In this document: positions 8,817 through 18,700 of the stretch, one piece after another
Layout of the letters: each line of letters opens with the position of its first letter
How positions within the stretch are numbered: position 1 is the first letter of the stretch
NCBI RefSeq assembly: GCF_008274585.1
Contig: NZ_VTRT01000003.1
Location: 124,001-188,000 of the forward strand
Direction: 5' to 3'
DNA: 64,000 nucleotides
Source of the DNA: Pedobacter sp. BS3
Lineage (GTDB): Bacteria > Bacteroidota > Bacteroidia > Sphingobacteriales > Sphingobacteriaceae
Made by a program: the position numbers and the translations under genes
The notes under the pieces: generated by a model
Told to the model about the DNA's origin: nothing
What the model saw: the letters and a program-made list of their open reading frames with translations, nothing else
The model's database searches: none

Positions 8817-10226
8817 TCAGATAATGCGGGTAGTACCTCCGGATTCAAGGGATATATCTACCGGTTTATTGGTTTTCCAGGAACCTGCAGTAAAATCAGG
8901 TACGTCAATAGAGTTAGATCGGTGTGCTACAGACCATTCACTAAGCGGACCTATAGCGCTCCATAAAGCGGCATCGTAAACATCCTGATCTAAAGGCAAA
9001 CCGTTTCTTAAGCAATCGATAGTACGCCAGTCCATAAAGAAATCCATCCCCCCGTGACCGCCGTATTTTTTAGCCTTATCTCCTATTTTCTTTACCAAAG
9101 GCGGATTATATTGCTCCTGTAAAGCCTTAAATTCCTCTGCACTGGCCCACTTATCTCCTATGGCCAGCCGGTTTGGCAGCGGGTCGCCCTGGGCGGTAGC
9201 TTTAGTACCGCTAATCAGTTGTATGGTAGATTTCGGCCTGGGAGATGTTACATCGTGCTGAATCATGATAGTACGCCCTTTGCTGGTACGTATGGTCGTG
9301 GTATTCATGTTGCCCCGGTATGCTTTATCAACATAAGGCTTATAAAACGCGTCGTTAGCCGCCAGTTTTTTAGCCAGATCATTCATCATAAAATCATTGC
9401 TGGAAACAGAAGTAAGATATTCCATCTTGTCGCCGCGATTTATATTCATAACCTGTGCAACCGGACCCAGGCCATGTGTTGGATATAAATTACCGTTACG
9501 ACCAATATTCTCTTTTAACCGCCACAGGTTCCAGTATTTCTCTTTGGAAAAATGCCCGGCAAGCAGGTTATGGATATAGGCGCCTTCGCAGTGAACTATC
9601 TCCCCGAAAAAGCCCTGTCTTGCCATACTTAACGTTAGCATTTCAAAAAAGCCGTAGCAATTATTTTCCAGCATCATGCAGTGCTTTTTAGTGCTTTCTG
9701 ATGCTTTGACCAATTGCCAGCATTCATCAATAGTAGTAGCGGCAGGTACTTCCACGCAAACATGTTTACCATGATTCATGGCATATACCGCCATGGGCGT
9801 ATGCAAATTCCACGGAGTAGCTATATAAACCAGGTCGATGTCGTCGCGTTCGCACATCTTCTTCCAGTCATCTTCCGTTTTACCGTATAGCACCGGTTGA
9901 TGTGCTGTACCGGCCAGTTTTTTGTTTACTAACTGAAGTTTCTCCGGCCGCAGATCGCATAAGCCTTTAATTTCTACACCCTCAATATGGGTCATCCGGG
10001 TAACTGCTGCCGGACCGCGGTTACCTAACCCGATAAATCCAATCCGGACCTTGTCTAATTTAGGAGCGGCATAACCACACATATTAAACCGTTGAGCCGC
10101 GTTTTTTTCAGCGAAGTAACTTGCTGTCGCCTCATCTGCTGTAAATCCCTGCAGCAGTCCCGCCCCTGCAAGGCTCATGCCGGCAAGACCGGACAGTTTC
10201 AGAAATTCTCTGCGATTAGTTTCCAT
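8817..10226 (-). CDS. GH109-like Gfo/Idh/MocA protein (alpha-N-acetylgalactosaminidase candidate)
   Basis: A 469-residue protein with a Tat-type leader (NRREFLKLSGLAGMSLAGAGLL). The NAD-binding Rossmann motif is IGFIGLGNRGPAAV; then come VEVPAATTIDECW and YPTHGLGPVAQVMNINRGD, which strongly resemble GH109 enzymes that use bound NAD to hydrolyse alpha-linked N-acetylgalactosamine. The product would be GalNAc in the periplasm. It is the first gene of the leftward operon with nagB and two hydrolase genes. The alternative is a general sugar oxidoreductase. Confidence 0.82.
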   Translation of the reverse strand: METNRREFLKLSGLAGMSLAGAGLLQGFTADEATASYFAEKNAAQRFNMCGYAAPKLDKVRIGFIGLGNRGPAAVTRMTHIEGVEIKGLCDLRPEKLQLVNKKLAGTAHQPVLYGKTEDDWKKMCERDDIDLVYIATPWNLHTPMAVYAMNHGKHVCVEVPAATTIDECWQLVKASESTKKHCMMLENNCYGFFEMLTLSMARQGFFGEIVHCEGAYIHNLLAGHFSKEKYWNLWRLKENIGRNGNLYPTHGLGPVAQVMNINRGDKMEYLTSVSSNDFMMNDLAKKLAANDAFYKPYVDKAYRGNMNTTTIRTSKGRTIMIQHDVTSPRPKSTIQLISGTKATAQGDPLPNRLAIGDKWASAEEFKALQEQYNPPLVKKIGDKAKKYGGHGGMDFFMDWRTIDCLRNGLPLDQDVYDAALWSAIGPLSEWSVAHRSNSIDVPDFTAGSWKTNKPVDISLESGGTTRII

Positions 10227-10283
10227 GATATTTAAAGGTGATTGTTAAGATTAAAAACACGGTTAGCACTTCCAATACCGGTT

Positions 10284-10291
10284 CAAATGTA
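10284..10291 (-). promoter_or_regulatory. -7 box of the leftward amino-sugar operon
   Basis: On the minus strand this reads TACATTTG, a perfect TAnnTTTG box, 58 bp upstream of the start at 10226. No clear TTG at the usual -33 distance was seen. The operator-like repeats at 10335-10372 lie roughly 45-80 bp upstream of it. Confidence 0.5.
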
Positions 10292-10334
10292 TTAATTAGA
10301 CATTCCCGTTTTGAGCATTAAACCAATTAAAATA

Positions 10335-10372
10335 GCGAGAACGTTGCCGGGAACGGTATCGAGAACGTTACC
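10335..10372. promoter_or_regulatory. Operator-like direct repeats between divergent amino-sugar operons
   Basis: CGAGAACGTTGCC and CGAGAACGTTACC are repeated at a 24-bp spacing with a degenerate GGAACGGTAT between them. The AACGTT core with a central CG is typical of LacI-family operators. The same composite motif recurs in reverse orientation at 2285-2319. Placement between the two operons fits coordinated control by the LacI-type regulator at 14390-15400. Confidence 0.6.
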
Positions 10373-10480
10373 ATTTATTTATCCGGAAATAACGATATAA
10401 ACCGAACCAATAATCAATACTTTAGTCGCATCAATTACAAGCATAAACTCTTAAATTAAACCTGACAATCACGTGTTTTT

Positions 10481-11806
10481 ATGAGAAAAGACAGCTCAGC
10501 CATACATGCTTCATCGCTTACCAGGCAACAAACCACCATCTCTATACTGATTATTGGTGTGATGTTTTTTGTCATCGGCTTTATTTCCTGGGTAAACTCC
10601 ATTCTGATTCCTTATTTTAAGATTGCCTGCGAGCTCACCAACTTTGAATCTTATTTTGTCACTTTCGCTTTTTATATCTCTTATTTCGTCATATCGGTGC
10701 CCTCCTCCTACCTGCTAAAAAAAACAGGGTTTAAAAAAGGAATCATGATTGGGTTCTGGATTATGGCCCTGGGAGCCTTTATTTTTGTACCGGCCGCCCT
10801 TGCCCGTACTTATGGATTATTTTTAACCGGTTTATTTTCTTTGGGCGTAGGTCTGGCTATTTTACAAACGGCAGCCAACCCGTACGTTACCATTCTGGGG
10901 CCTGTGGAACGGGCCGCACAACGCTTTAGCATATTGGGTATATGCAATAAAGGCGCAGGCATTGTAGCGCCACTAATTTTTGCCGCTGTAATTCTACGCA
11001 GCACCGACAGCGAATTGTTTAAGCAAATTCCCCTGATGGGAGAAGCCGAGCGGAGCGTGGTGCTCGATGAACTTATCCGGCGGGTGATAGTTCCCTATGC
11101 TATAGTAGGAAGCATCCTTGTTCTTCTTGGGCTGGTGGTATTGTATTCGCCGTTGCCCGAAATTGACACCGAACATGAAAACCCGGAAGTCGCCGAAGCT
11201 AATTCAGGTAAGAAGAACATCTTTCAGTTTCCGTACCTGGTACTGGGTGCTTTCGCCATTTTTCTGCATGTAGGCACACAGGTAATTTCCATCGATACCA
11301 TTATCGGGTATGCCACATCCATGCATATTCCCCTGCTTGAAGCCAAGGTATTCCCGTCATATACCCTATTCGCCACAATATGCGGCTACCTGATTGGAAT
11401 CGTCGCAATACCCAGATACATCAGCCAGAAAGCCGCTTTACAGCTTTGTACTCTATTGGGAACTATCCTTACCCTGCTTATTGTATTTGTAAAGGGACAA
11501 ATGATACTGCTGGGACATACGGCCGATATTTCTATCTGGTTTGTAGTGTTGCTTGGTTTAGCTAACTCGCTGATATGGCCCGGAATATGGCCGTTAGCAT
11601 TAAACAATCTGGGACGCTTTACTAAATTGGGCGCATCGCTTATGATTATGGGCTTATGCGGAAATGCCATACTGCCACTTTTTTACGGACATTTAGCCGA
11701 TATTTATACTACCAGAACCGCATATTGGGTATTATTGCCCTGCTACGCCTACCTGGTTTATTATTCATTTTATGGATATAAAATAAAAAAGTGGTCCATT
11801 AAATAA
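10481..11806 (+). CDS. Sugar permease, major facilitator superfamily (FucP/NagP-like)
   Basis: A 441-residue inner-membrane protein with about 12 hydrophobic segments. The N-terminal pattern FFVIGFISWVNSILIPYFK and the QTAANPYVTILG motif in transmembrane segment 5 are characteristic of the FucP subfamily of proton-sugar symporters, to which NagP permeases for N-acetylglucosamine belong. It is first in the rightward operon, 32 bp before nagA, so uptake of N-acetylhexosamine is the likely role. No phosphotransferase system is involved, so imported sugar would need a separate kinase. Confidence 0.85.
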   Translation: MRKDSSAIHASSLTRQQTTISILIIGVMFFVIGFISWVNSILIPYFKIACELTNFESYFVTFAFYISYFVISVPSSYLLKKTGFKKGIMIGFWIMALGAFIFVPAALARTYGLFLTGLFSLGVGLAILQTAANPYVTILGPVERAAQRFSILGICNKGAGIVAPLIFAAVILRSTDSELFKQIPLMGEAERSVVLDELIRRVIVPYAIVGSILVLLGLVVLYSPLPEIDTEHENPEVAEANSGKKNIFQFPYLVLGAFAIFLHVGTQVISIDTIIGYATSMHIPLLEAKVFPSYTLFATICGYLIGIVAIPRYISQKAALQLCTLLGTILTLLIVFVKGQMILLGHTADISIWFVVLLGLANSLIWPGIWPLALNNLGRFTKLGASLMIMGLCGNAILPLFYGHLADIYTTRTAYWVLLPCYAYLVYYSFYGYKIKKWSIK

Positions 11807-11838
11807 AGGAACCCGTTTTCCATTAAACAATATATATT

Positions 11839-13071
11839 ATGCAACAGCATCTGAAAATTTTTAACGCACAGGCAATTACACCGCATCGTATGATCAGGAA
11901 TGCTACTATTGTGGTTACCGATGGGATTATCAGCTATGTGGGAGATAAAAATATGGAAATTGATGACGCATACGAAATAGATGCGCAGGGAAAATATGTC
12001 AGCCCCGGTTTTATCGACATCCACCTGCATGGCGGAGGTGGCGGTGATTTTATGGATGGTGATGTGAATGCCTTTTTAGCAATAGCCGAAACTCATGCCA
12101 GGTACGGAATGACGGCCATGTGTCCTACCACATTAACCAGTGAAAAGGAAGGGTTGCTTGAAACACTGAAAATTTACGAAAAAGCCGATAAGCTAAATAC
12201 CAAAGGCGCTCAGTTTATCGGGATGCATCTTGAAGGGCCTTATTTCGCGTTGAGCCAGCGTGGCGCCCAGGATCCCAAGTATATCAGGGATCCCAACCCG
12301 GAAGAATACCAGGAGATAGTTGCCAGCTCGTCCGTTATTAAACGGTGGAGTGCCGCTCCTGAGCTGAATGGAGCCATAGAATTCGGCCGATATATGCGTT
12401 CTAACGGTATATTACCCGCCATTGCTCATACCGATGCCGTTTACGATGACGTAATCAAGGCGTTTGAAGCCGGTTATACGCTGGCCACCCATTTTTATTC
12501 GAGCATGTCCGGTGTTACCCGGCGCAACTGTTTCCGCCACGCCGGCGTAATAGAAAGCGGTTACCTCATTGATGAAATGGATATTGAAATGATTGCCGAT
12601 GGTGTGCACTTGCCAGCCGAGCTACTAAAACTAATCTATAAAATTAAAGGCTCAGACCGGGTAGCTTTAATTACCGACGCCATGCGGGGAGCCGGAATGC
12701 CTCCGGGCGACAGCGTAATTGGCAACCTCCATACCGGACTTAAAGTAATTATAGAGGATGGCGTTGCTAAATTACCCGATCGCAGTTCGTTTGCAGGCAG
12801 CATTGCAACAGCAGACAGGCTGGTGAGAAATGTAATTCAGATGGCAGAAGTACCTCTTACCGAGGCGGTAAAAATGATGACCAGCACACCGGCCAGAATT
12901 ATGGGTGTGGACGACAAAAAAGGTTCATTGTTTCCCGGGAAGGATGCCGACCTGGTAATTTTTGATGAGAATATAACTATTGAAACAACAATAATTAAAG
13001 GAAACATTATTTACCAGCGTGCAGGCTCACTTTCAACCGGAAAACCGGCAGAGGCGGTTTCTTTGGAATAG
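11839..13071 (+). CDS. nagA: N-acetylglucosamine-6-phosphate deacetylase
   Basis: A 410-residue amidohydrolase-superfamily enzyme that removes acetate from N-acetylglucosamine-6-phosphate. Visible signatures are GFIDIHLHGGGGGDFMDGD after strand 1, the metal-binding Glu in HLEGPYF, histidines in IAHTDA and ATHFYSSMSG, and the catalytic Asp in LITDAMRG. Length is normal. It is the second gene of the permease operon, and its product feeds NagB in the divergent operon. Confidence 0.92.
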   Translation: MQQHLKIFNAQAITPHRMIRNATIVVTDGIISYVGDKNMEIDDAYEIDAQGKYVSPGFIDIHLHGGGGGDFMDGDVNAFLAIAETHARYGMTAMCPTTLTSEKEGLLETLKIYEKADKLNTKGAQFIGMHLEGPYFALSQRGAQDPKYIRDPNPEEYQEIVASSSVIKRWSAAPELNGAIEFGRYMRSNGILPAIAHTDAVYDDVIKAFEAGYTLATHFYSSMSGVTRRNCFRHAGVIESGYLIDEMDIEMIADGVHLPAELLKLIYKIKGSDRVALITDAMRGAGMPPGDSVIGNLHTGLKVIIEDGVAKLPDRSSFAGSIATADRLVRNVIQMAEVPLTEAVKMMTSTPARIMGVDDKKGSLFPGKDADLVIFDENITIETTIIKGNIIYQRAGSLSTGKPAEAVSLE

Positions 13072-13119
13072 CTCCTTTTTTATTAATATTAACCGGTTCA
13101 ATTATAATTCACTAACATA

Positions 13120-14343
13120 ATGACAGGTAATACCATCTCCAGGAGAAAATTTGTGTCAGCCGGCGCTTTAGCTTTATCAGGAACGGTTTTAGGTACATTT
13201 CCGTTATCGCTTATTGGCCGGGAAAAAATAAGTGCGAATGATATCATTAACTTAGGAATTATCGGAACGGGTAATCGTGGCGGAGGAACGGCCAGATTAA
13301 TTAAAGCTTTGCCGGGTATCAGGATAATGGCATGTTGCGATATTATTCCCGGAAATCTTCAGCGTGGTATGCAGCATGCGGCAACAGGTGCAAAAGCATA
13401 TACCGATTATCGTGAGCTGATTGAGGATAAAAATATCGATGCTGTATTTATAGCTACTCCCTTGTATCTGCATGCACCGATGGCTCTCGATGCCATACGT
13501 AAGGGAAAGCACGTTTACCTCGAAAAAACCATGAGCTACAATATTCCGCAAACGCTTGACCTTGTTCAGGCTGTAAAAAAATCGGGACTGGCATTCCAGG
13601 TAGGACATCAATATCGTTACTATGCTTTATATCACCGGATTAAAGAAATTATATCACAAAACTGGTTAGGTGAAATCACACACTTCGAGTGCCAGTATCA
13701 CCGGAATTCAAACTGGCGTTTTCCGGTTGTTCCGCCAGCTACGGAACGGCAGGTTAACTGGCGCATGTACAAGGAATATTCCGGGGGATTAATGGCCGAA
13801 TTGTGCGGTCACCAGATTGACATTGTAAACTGGATGCTGGATAGCCATCCGGTTAAAGTAACCGGCATTGGCGGGATAAACTATTGGAAAGACGGCCGGG
13901 AAGTTTACGATAATGTCCGGGCGGTATTTGAGTATCCCAATGGTGTTAAGTCCAACGTATCGTCAATCCTCTCAAATGCTTATCACGGCTACGAAATCCG
14001 CATATTGGGCAGCAAGGCAACGCTGCAAATACAACGCGATGAAGCTTTGCTGTATGCAGAAGCCACTAAAAAGCAAACCGGAACTGTGGATGGCGTTACG
14101 GGAGCTACTATTCTGAATGCTACCCAGGGGAAAGCCGTTCCATTAACCTTTAATTATCAGGATAATGAGAAACGGGATCCCACATCGTACGCCTTTCTTG
14201 ACTTTGCAGATTGTATCCGTACCGGCCGGAAACCCTTTTCTGGCGTGGACACAGGCAAAGACGCGGCTATAGCTGTACACCTGGCTAACCTTGCTATGGA
14301 AACCGAAACGTTTCAGCGATGGAAACCGGAGTATGATAGTTGA
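13120..14343 (+). CDS. Gfo/Idh/MocA-family oxidoreductase with Tat leader
   Basis: A 407-residue NAD(P)-binding protein. An N-terminal twin-arginine leader (SRRKFVSAGALALSG) indicates export in folded form with cofactor. The Rossmann motif is NLGIIGTGNRGGG; EKTMSYNIPQTLDLV follows, where Lys is the usual catalytic residue (EK motif), and HQYRYYALYHRI and GGLMAELCGHQIDIVNWML mark the substrate domain. It is third in the permease-nagA operon. It differs from the GH109-like protein at 8817 and probably oxidises or rearranges a sugar in the periplasm; the substrate is unknown. Confidence 0.8.
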   Translation: MTGNTISRRKFVSAGALALSGTVLGTFPLSLIGREKISANDIINLGIIGTGNRGGGTARLIKALPGIRIMACCDIIPGNLQRGMQHAATGAKAYTDYRELIEDKNIDAVFIATPLYLHAPMALDAIRKGKHVYLEKTMSYNIPQTLDLVQAVKKSGLAFQVGHQYRYYALYHRIKEIISQNWLGEITHFECQYHRNSNWRFPVVPPATERQVNWRMYKEYSGGLMAELCGHQIDIVNWMLDSHPVKVTGIGGINYWKDGREVYDNVRAVFEYPNGVKSNVSSILSNAYHGYEIRILGSKATLQIQRDEALLYAEATKKQTGTVDGVTGATILNATQGKAVPLTFNYQDNEKRDPTSYAFLDFADCIRTGRKPFSGVDTGKDAAIAVHLANLAMETETFQRWKPEYDS

Positions 14344-14389
14344 GCTAACACGCTTCAATTTTATTACCCCGGCACCGGTGGAGTGAATA

Positions 14390-15400
14390 TTAACGCATTG
14401 TTGATTCCCGGGCAATCAGTCTGCCGGGCAACACAATTTCTTCGGGATGAAAATAACTTTTGGCGATGTGCTTTAGCAGTAGTTCACAGCTTTTTCGCCC
14501 GATATCAAAAGCAGGCTCGGCCATGGTAGTCAGCGTAGGCGAAATAATGGTCGATGCCGGATCGTTGGTAAAACCCATCACGCCCATCTCTTTACCTATT
14601 TTAATGTTTCGTTTTTTCAGGGTGAGCATTGCCCCGATTGCTTTACGATCGTTAACGGCAAAAATAGCATCCGGTACATCGGCACATTCCAGCAACTGGT
14701 ACGCGTCAGATTCACCGCACTCCTGCGAAAAGCCCGAGCAGATAATCCAATCTTCTTTTACCGGGATATCGTGTTTTTTCAATGCGTCCAGGTATCCCTG
14801 CATCCGTCTTTGCGTAAAAGTAAGACCTTCCGGGCCGGCAATATGCGCTATTTTTTTATAACCACAGGATATCAGGTATTCAACAGCTTCAAAAGCGCCA
14901 TTGTAATCGTCCTGCATTACTTTTGAAGTTTCTATGTTAGCGGCAACCCGGTCAAAAAATACAACCGGAACACCCATGTTCATCACTTCCTGGAAATGAT
15001 TACAGGCATCTGAACTGGATGAAATGGAAACCAGCAGGCCATCTAAACTGGTAATGGGCAGGTTGTTAACAATAGATAACTCCCGTTCGGGAGAATCGTT
15101 GGTAACGTGCAGCACAATATTGTAACCGCCTTGGTAAGCCACTTCCTGGATACCCGTAATTACAGTTGAGAAATAGTAATTGGTAATAAAGGGCAATATG
15201 ACGGCAATATTATGCGAGCTCCCTTTTGCCAGACCGGTGGCATTAAAATTGGGTTTGTAGTTCAGTTCAGCAGCCATTGCCAGCACTTTATCACGGGTTT
15301 CCTTATTGACATCATAAGTATCCCGCAAGGCACGCGACACCGTTGAAACCGATATATTTAGTTCCCTGGCTATATCCTTAATCGTGGTAAAATGCTTCAT
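14390..15400 (-). CDS. LacI/GalR-family transcriptional regulator
   Basis: A 336-residue repressor-type regulator. Residues 5-26 are a classic LacI helix-turn-helix (TIKDIARELNISVSTVSRAL), followed by the hinge region (NYKPNFNATGLAKGSSHNIAV) and a periplasmic-binding-protein-like sensor domain. It is convergent with the amino-sugar operon, ending 46 bp from the oxidoreductase stop. By position it is the likely controller of the amino-sugar genes, binding AACGTT-core sites at 10335-10372 and 2285-2319; the effector would be an amino sugar or its phosphate (inference). Confidence 0.9.
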   Translation of the reverse strand: MKHFTTIKDIARELNISVSTVSRALRDTYDVNKETRDKVLAMAAELNYKPNFNATGLAKGSSHNIAVILPFITNYYFSTVITGIQEVAYQGGYNIVLHVTNDSPERELSIVNNLPITSLDGLLVSISSSSDACNHFQEVMNMGVPVVFFDRVAANIETSKVMQDDYNGAFEAVEYLISCGYKKIAHIAGPEGLTFTQRRMQGYLDALKKHDIPVKEDWIICSGFSQECGESDAYQLLECADVPDAIFAVNDRKAIGAMLTLKKRNIKIGKEMGVMGFTNDPASTIISPTLTTMAEPAFDIGRKSCELLLKHIAKSYFHPEEIVLPGRLIARESTMR

Positions 15401-15417
15401 GTTACGTTAGTGTTAAA

Positions 15418-15447
15418 TCAAAAGTGAAAAGTAAAAATATTAAAAAA
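15418..15447 (-). repeat. Pyrimidine heptad tract upstream of the LacI-type gene
   Basis: On the coding strand it reads TTTTTACTTTTCACTTTTGA and ends about 18 bp before the start codon at 15400. It belongs to a recurring family of (T)TTTTGAC/TTTTAAC units. Confidence 0.55.
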
Positions 15448-15663
15448 TGACGAACCGAAGCGTCGGAAATGTGGATAGAATATTCATCAGGCTTCTGCCG
15501 GAAAGCGATCTCGTCTTCAATTGAAAGATGATATGTCCGTCCAACCAGCAGCAAGCAATTAGATGCGCCTGCCGCAGCGTAACAAGTGACAACAGCGAAT
15601 GCTCTGAGATTATGGATTATGATACATCCATATAGCAACAATCTGCCTTGAAAAGTATTTATA

Positions 15664-15698
15664 CTATCTAACAACTAACATCTAACCATCCATCCAAC
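15664..15698. repeat. Low-complexity CTAAC/CTAACCA tract
   Basis: Repeats of CTAACAACTAACATCTAACC-type units, similar to tracts at 41741-41783 and 44574-44610. No function is evident. Confidence 0.5.
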
Positions 15699-15759
15699 AA
15701 ATCCATTTGACTTTTCTCCTGACATTCCTTATTTTCAATCCATCTTTTATAAACCGGCT

Positions 15760-18700
15760 ATGAAAAACCAAAATCCCAGTTCCTCGCTCAGTAAAAAGCT
15801 TATTGTAATTATTCCGGCGGTTATCTTGCTGGCACTGATTGCTTTTCTGGTAAGCAAACGGCATAAAAGCGTTACCGATAAGCAACGTTACGCTCAATAC
15901 ATTGATGCCTATACATCGGGTATCATTTCCAAAAAAAGCGCCATCCGCATTCACCTGACCGGTTCGGTGCAAACCCTTGGCGCTGTTGGCGAAGCTGATA
16001 AACGGGAACTGTTCAGCTTCTCGCCGGAGATAAAAGGAAAAGCCTACTGGATAGATGCCCAGACCATTGAGTTCAGGCCGGACGAAGACCTCTCTCCCGG
16101 CAAGGAATATGACGCTACTTTTCACCTCAGCGAGGTATCGCCTACGGAAAAGGGACTGGAAGATTTTGATTTTACTTTTACCATTATGAAACCGGGACTT
16201 AGCCTGAGCCAGAATGGCCTGGTTTCTCAAAACAATACTTCCCTGGATTACATGAAGCTTACGGGCGAGATCGTTACAGCCGATTCGGAAAAGCCGGAAA
16301 CCATAGAGAAATGCCTGCAGGTTATGTACACTCAGCAGCTTCGTGTTAAATGGCAGCATAATCCCGAAAAAAAGACATCTGTATTTACCATAGACAGCAT
16401 TAAGAGAGAAAAAACGGAGCAATCCTTACAATTAAACTGGAACGGCGACGCCATCCACGCGAACGATAACGGTAAAGAAATACTCCCCGTTCCTGCGGTA
16501 GGCGATTTTAAGGTGCTAGCTATTAAAGCCGTGCAGCAGGACGAAGATTACGCGTTGGTGCAGTTTTCCGATCCGGTAAGTGTATCGCAAGACCTTACGG
16601 GACTAATTACTCTTGGCACTTTAACCGATTTACGTTATACCATTGAGGGAAGCCAGGTTAAAGTTTATTCGCCCGACCCGCTGGAAGGCAATTATGCCGT
16701 AACGGTGCTTCAGGGCATTGAAAATATCAGCAATAAAAAACTTCAGGGCGGCGTCACTTCAAACGTTGTTTTTGAAAATAAGCTGCCGGCCGTAAGCATT
16801 GAAGGTACGGGAACCATCCTGCCCAATTCAGGAAAGCTGCTGCTACCCTTTGAGGCTATAAACCTGAACGCGGTTGATGTAACCATTATCAAAATTTATG
16901 AGAACAATGTGCCCCAGTTTTTCCAGAGCAATAATTACAAGGAAAGCAATGATTTACGGCGTGTCGGCAAGCCTGTTGTGCAGAAAACTATCCGCCTTGA
17001 CGAAGATAAATCACTCAACCTGCACAAAAAGAACCGCTTTACCTTAGACCTGGACAAGCTGTTAAAAACAGAACCCGGCGCCATTTACCATGTCACCATC
17101 GGTTTCAGGCAGGAATATAACGTGTATAAATGCGGTTCGGCAAAACAGGCAGCCGACAATAACGAAGATGAAGGAGCGTATGATTATTATGGCTATGGCG
17201 AGAAAATTGACGAGGATGATGATTTCTGGGAACGTTATAATAATTACTACCCGCCGCATTATCGCTGGAACGACCGGGATAATCCCTGTACACCCTCCTA
17301 CTACACTAACGACCGCTGGGCAAGCCGTAACCTGATGGCTTCTAACATTGGCCTTATGGCTAAACGCGGCAACGACAACAGCATGCTGGTTGCGGCAACC
17401 GATTTACTGACCACCCAGCCGCTCAGTGGTATCACCATAGAACTATTAGATTACCAGAAACAGGTGCTATATACAACAAAAACGGGTTCCGACGGCTTAG
17501 CTTCGTTTGAGCTGAAACGCAAACCGTTCCTGTTAATCGCCAAAAATGGTAGCGAACGCGGGTATCTTAAGCTGGATGACGGAAATTCCCTACCGCTTAG
17601 CCGCTTCGATGTAGGCGGCGATGTGATACAAAACGGGCTGAAAGGTTTCATCTATGGTGAACGTGGCGTATGGCGACCCGGCGATTCCATTTACCTGTCA
17701 TTCATACTCGAAGATAAACAGCAAAAATTGCCTCCAACCTACCCGGTCACTTTTGAATTTTATAATCCCCGCGGGCAACTAGTGCAGAAAACCATTAACG
17801 GCAAACCGCTTAACGGGTTTTACACCTTTAAAACCGCAACCATAAGCACTGCTCCCACAGGTAACTGGACAGCTAAAGTAAAGGCCGGCGGCGCTGTTTT
17901 CCAGAAAACGGTAAAGGTAGAAACCATTATGCCCAACCGCCTGAAAATCAATTTCGATATTGGTAACCGCACCTATCTCACCAATCAGAACGGTTCGGCA
18001 GCGACACTCTCGGCAAAATGGCTGTTCGGCACCATTGCCAAAAATCTCAAAGCCAAAGTGGATGTAAACCTGAACACCATGCAAACCACGTTTAAAGGCT
18101 TTGAAGATTATACATTTGATAATCCAACTGTCGCGTTTCAATCGCAGCTAACATCGGTATTTGAAGGAACCTTAGATGAAAATGGCTCTACCCGTGTTAA
18201 TACCAACCTGAACGAAGGACATGCCGCTCCCGGGGTGCTGAAAGCCAATTTTACCACCAAAGTGTTTGAGCCCGGCGGCAACTTCAGTATCGATAACTTC
18301 AGTATTCCCTATCACGTTTATAGCAATTACCTGGGAATAAGAACGCCGCAGGGCGATAAGCTGAGCGGCATGCTGGTAACCGGAAAAGACCATCGTATAG
18401 ATTTCGTAGATGTTGACCGCGACGGCAAGCTGCTCAGCGGCACTAAAACCGTGCAGCTTGAATTGTATAAAGTGCAATGGCGCTGGTGGTGGGAACAGGA
18501 TAACCAGGAAACGTATGCCAATTTCACGCAGGATAACTACAATAAAATCCTGAAGAAGGATTACGTTACACTAACCAACGGACGCGGCTCATGGACATTG
18601 CGTATCAATGAACCTGAATGGGGCCGTTATCTCATACTTGTCCGCGATTTAAGTGGCGGACATGTTACCGGTAAATCGGTATATGTCGACTGGCCGGGAT

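Larger units (their letters stand above)
15401..15759. other. Gene-free interval between lacI-type gene and alpha-2-macroglobulin gene
   Basis: 359 bp with no plausible gene. It contains a heptad tract next to the regulator start (15418-15447), a second low-complexity tract of CTAAC units (15664-15698) and, just upstream of the macroglobulin start, TTTGACTTTTCTCC, which may belong to its promoter. Nothing else was recognised. Confidence 0.6.

Noticed and set aside
15682-16422. 246-codon open frame antisense to the start of the macroglobulin gene
   Set aside because: It is a mirror of a strongly conserved gene on the other strand and has no family features.
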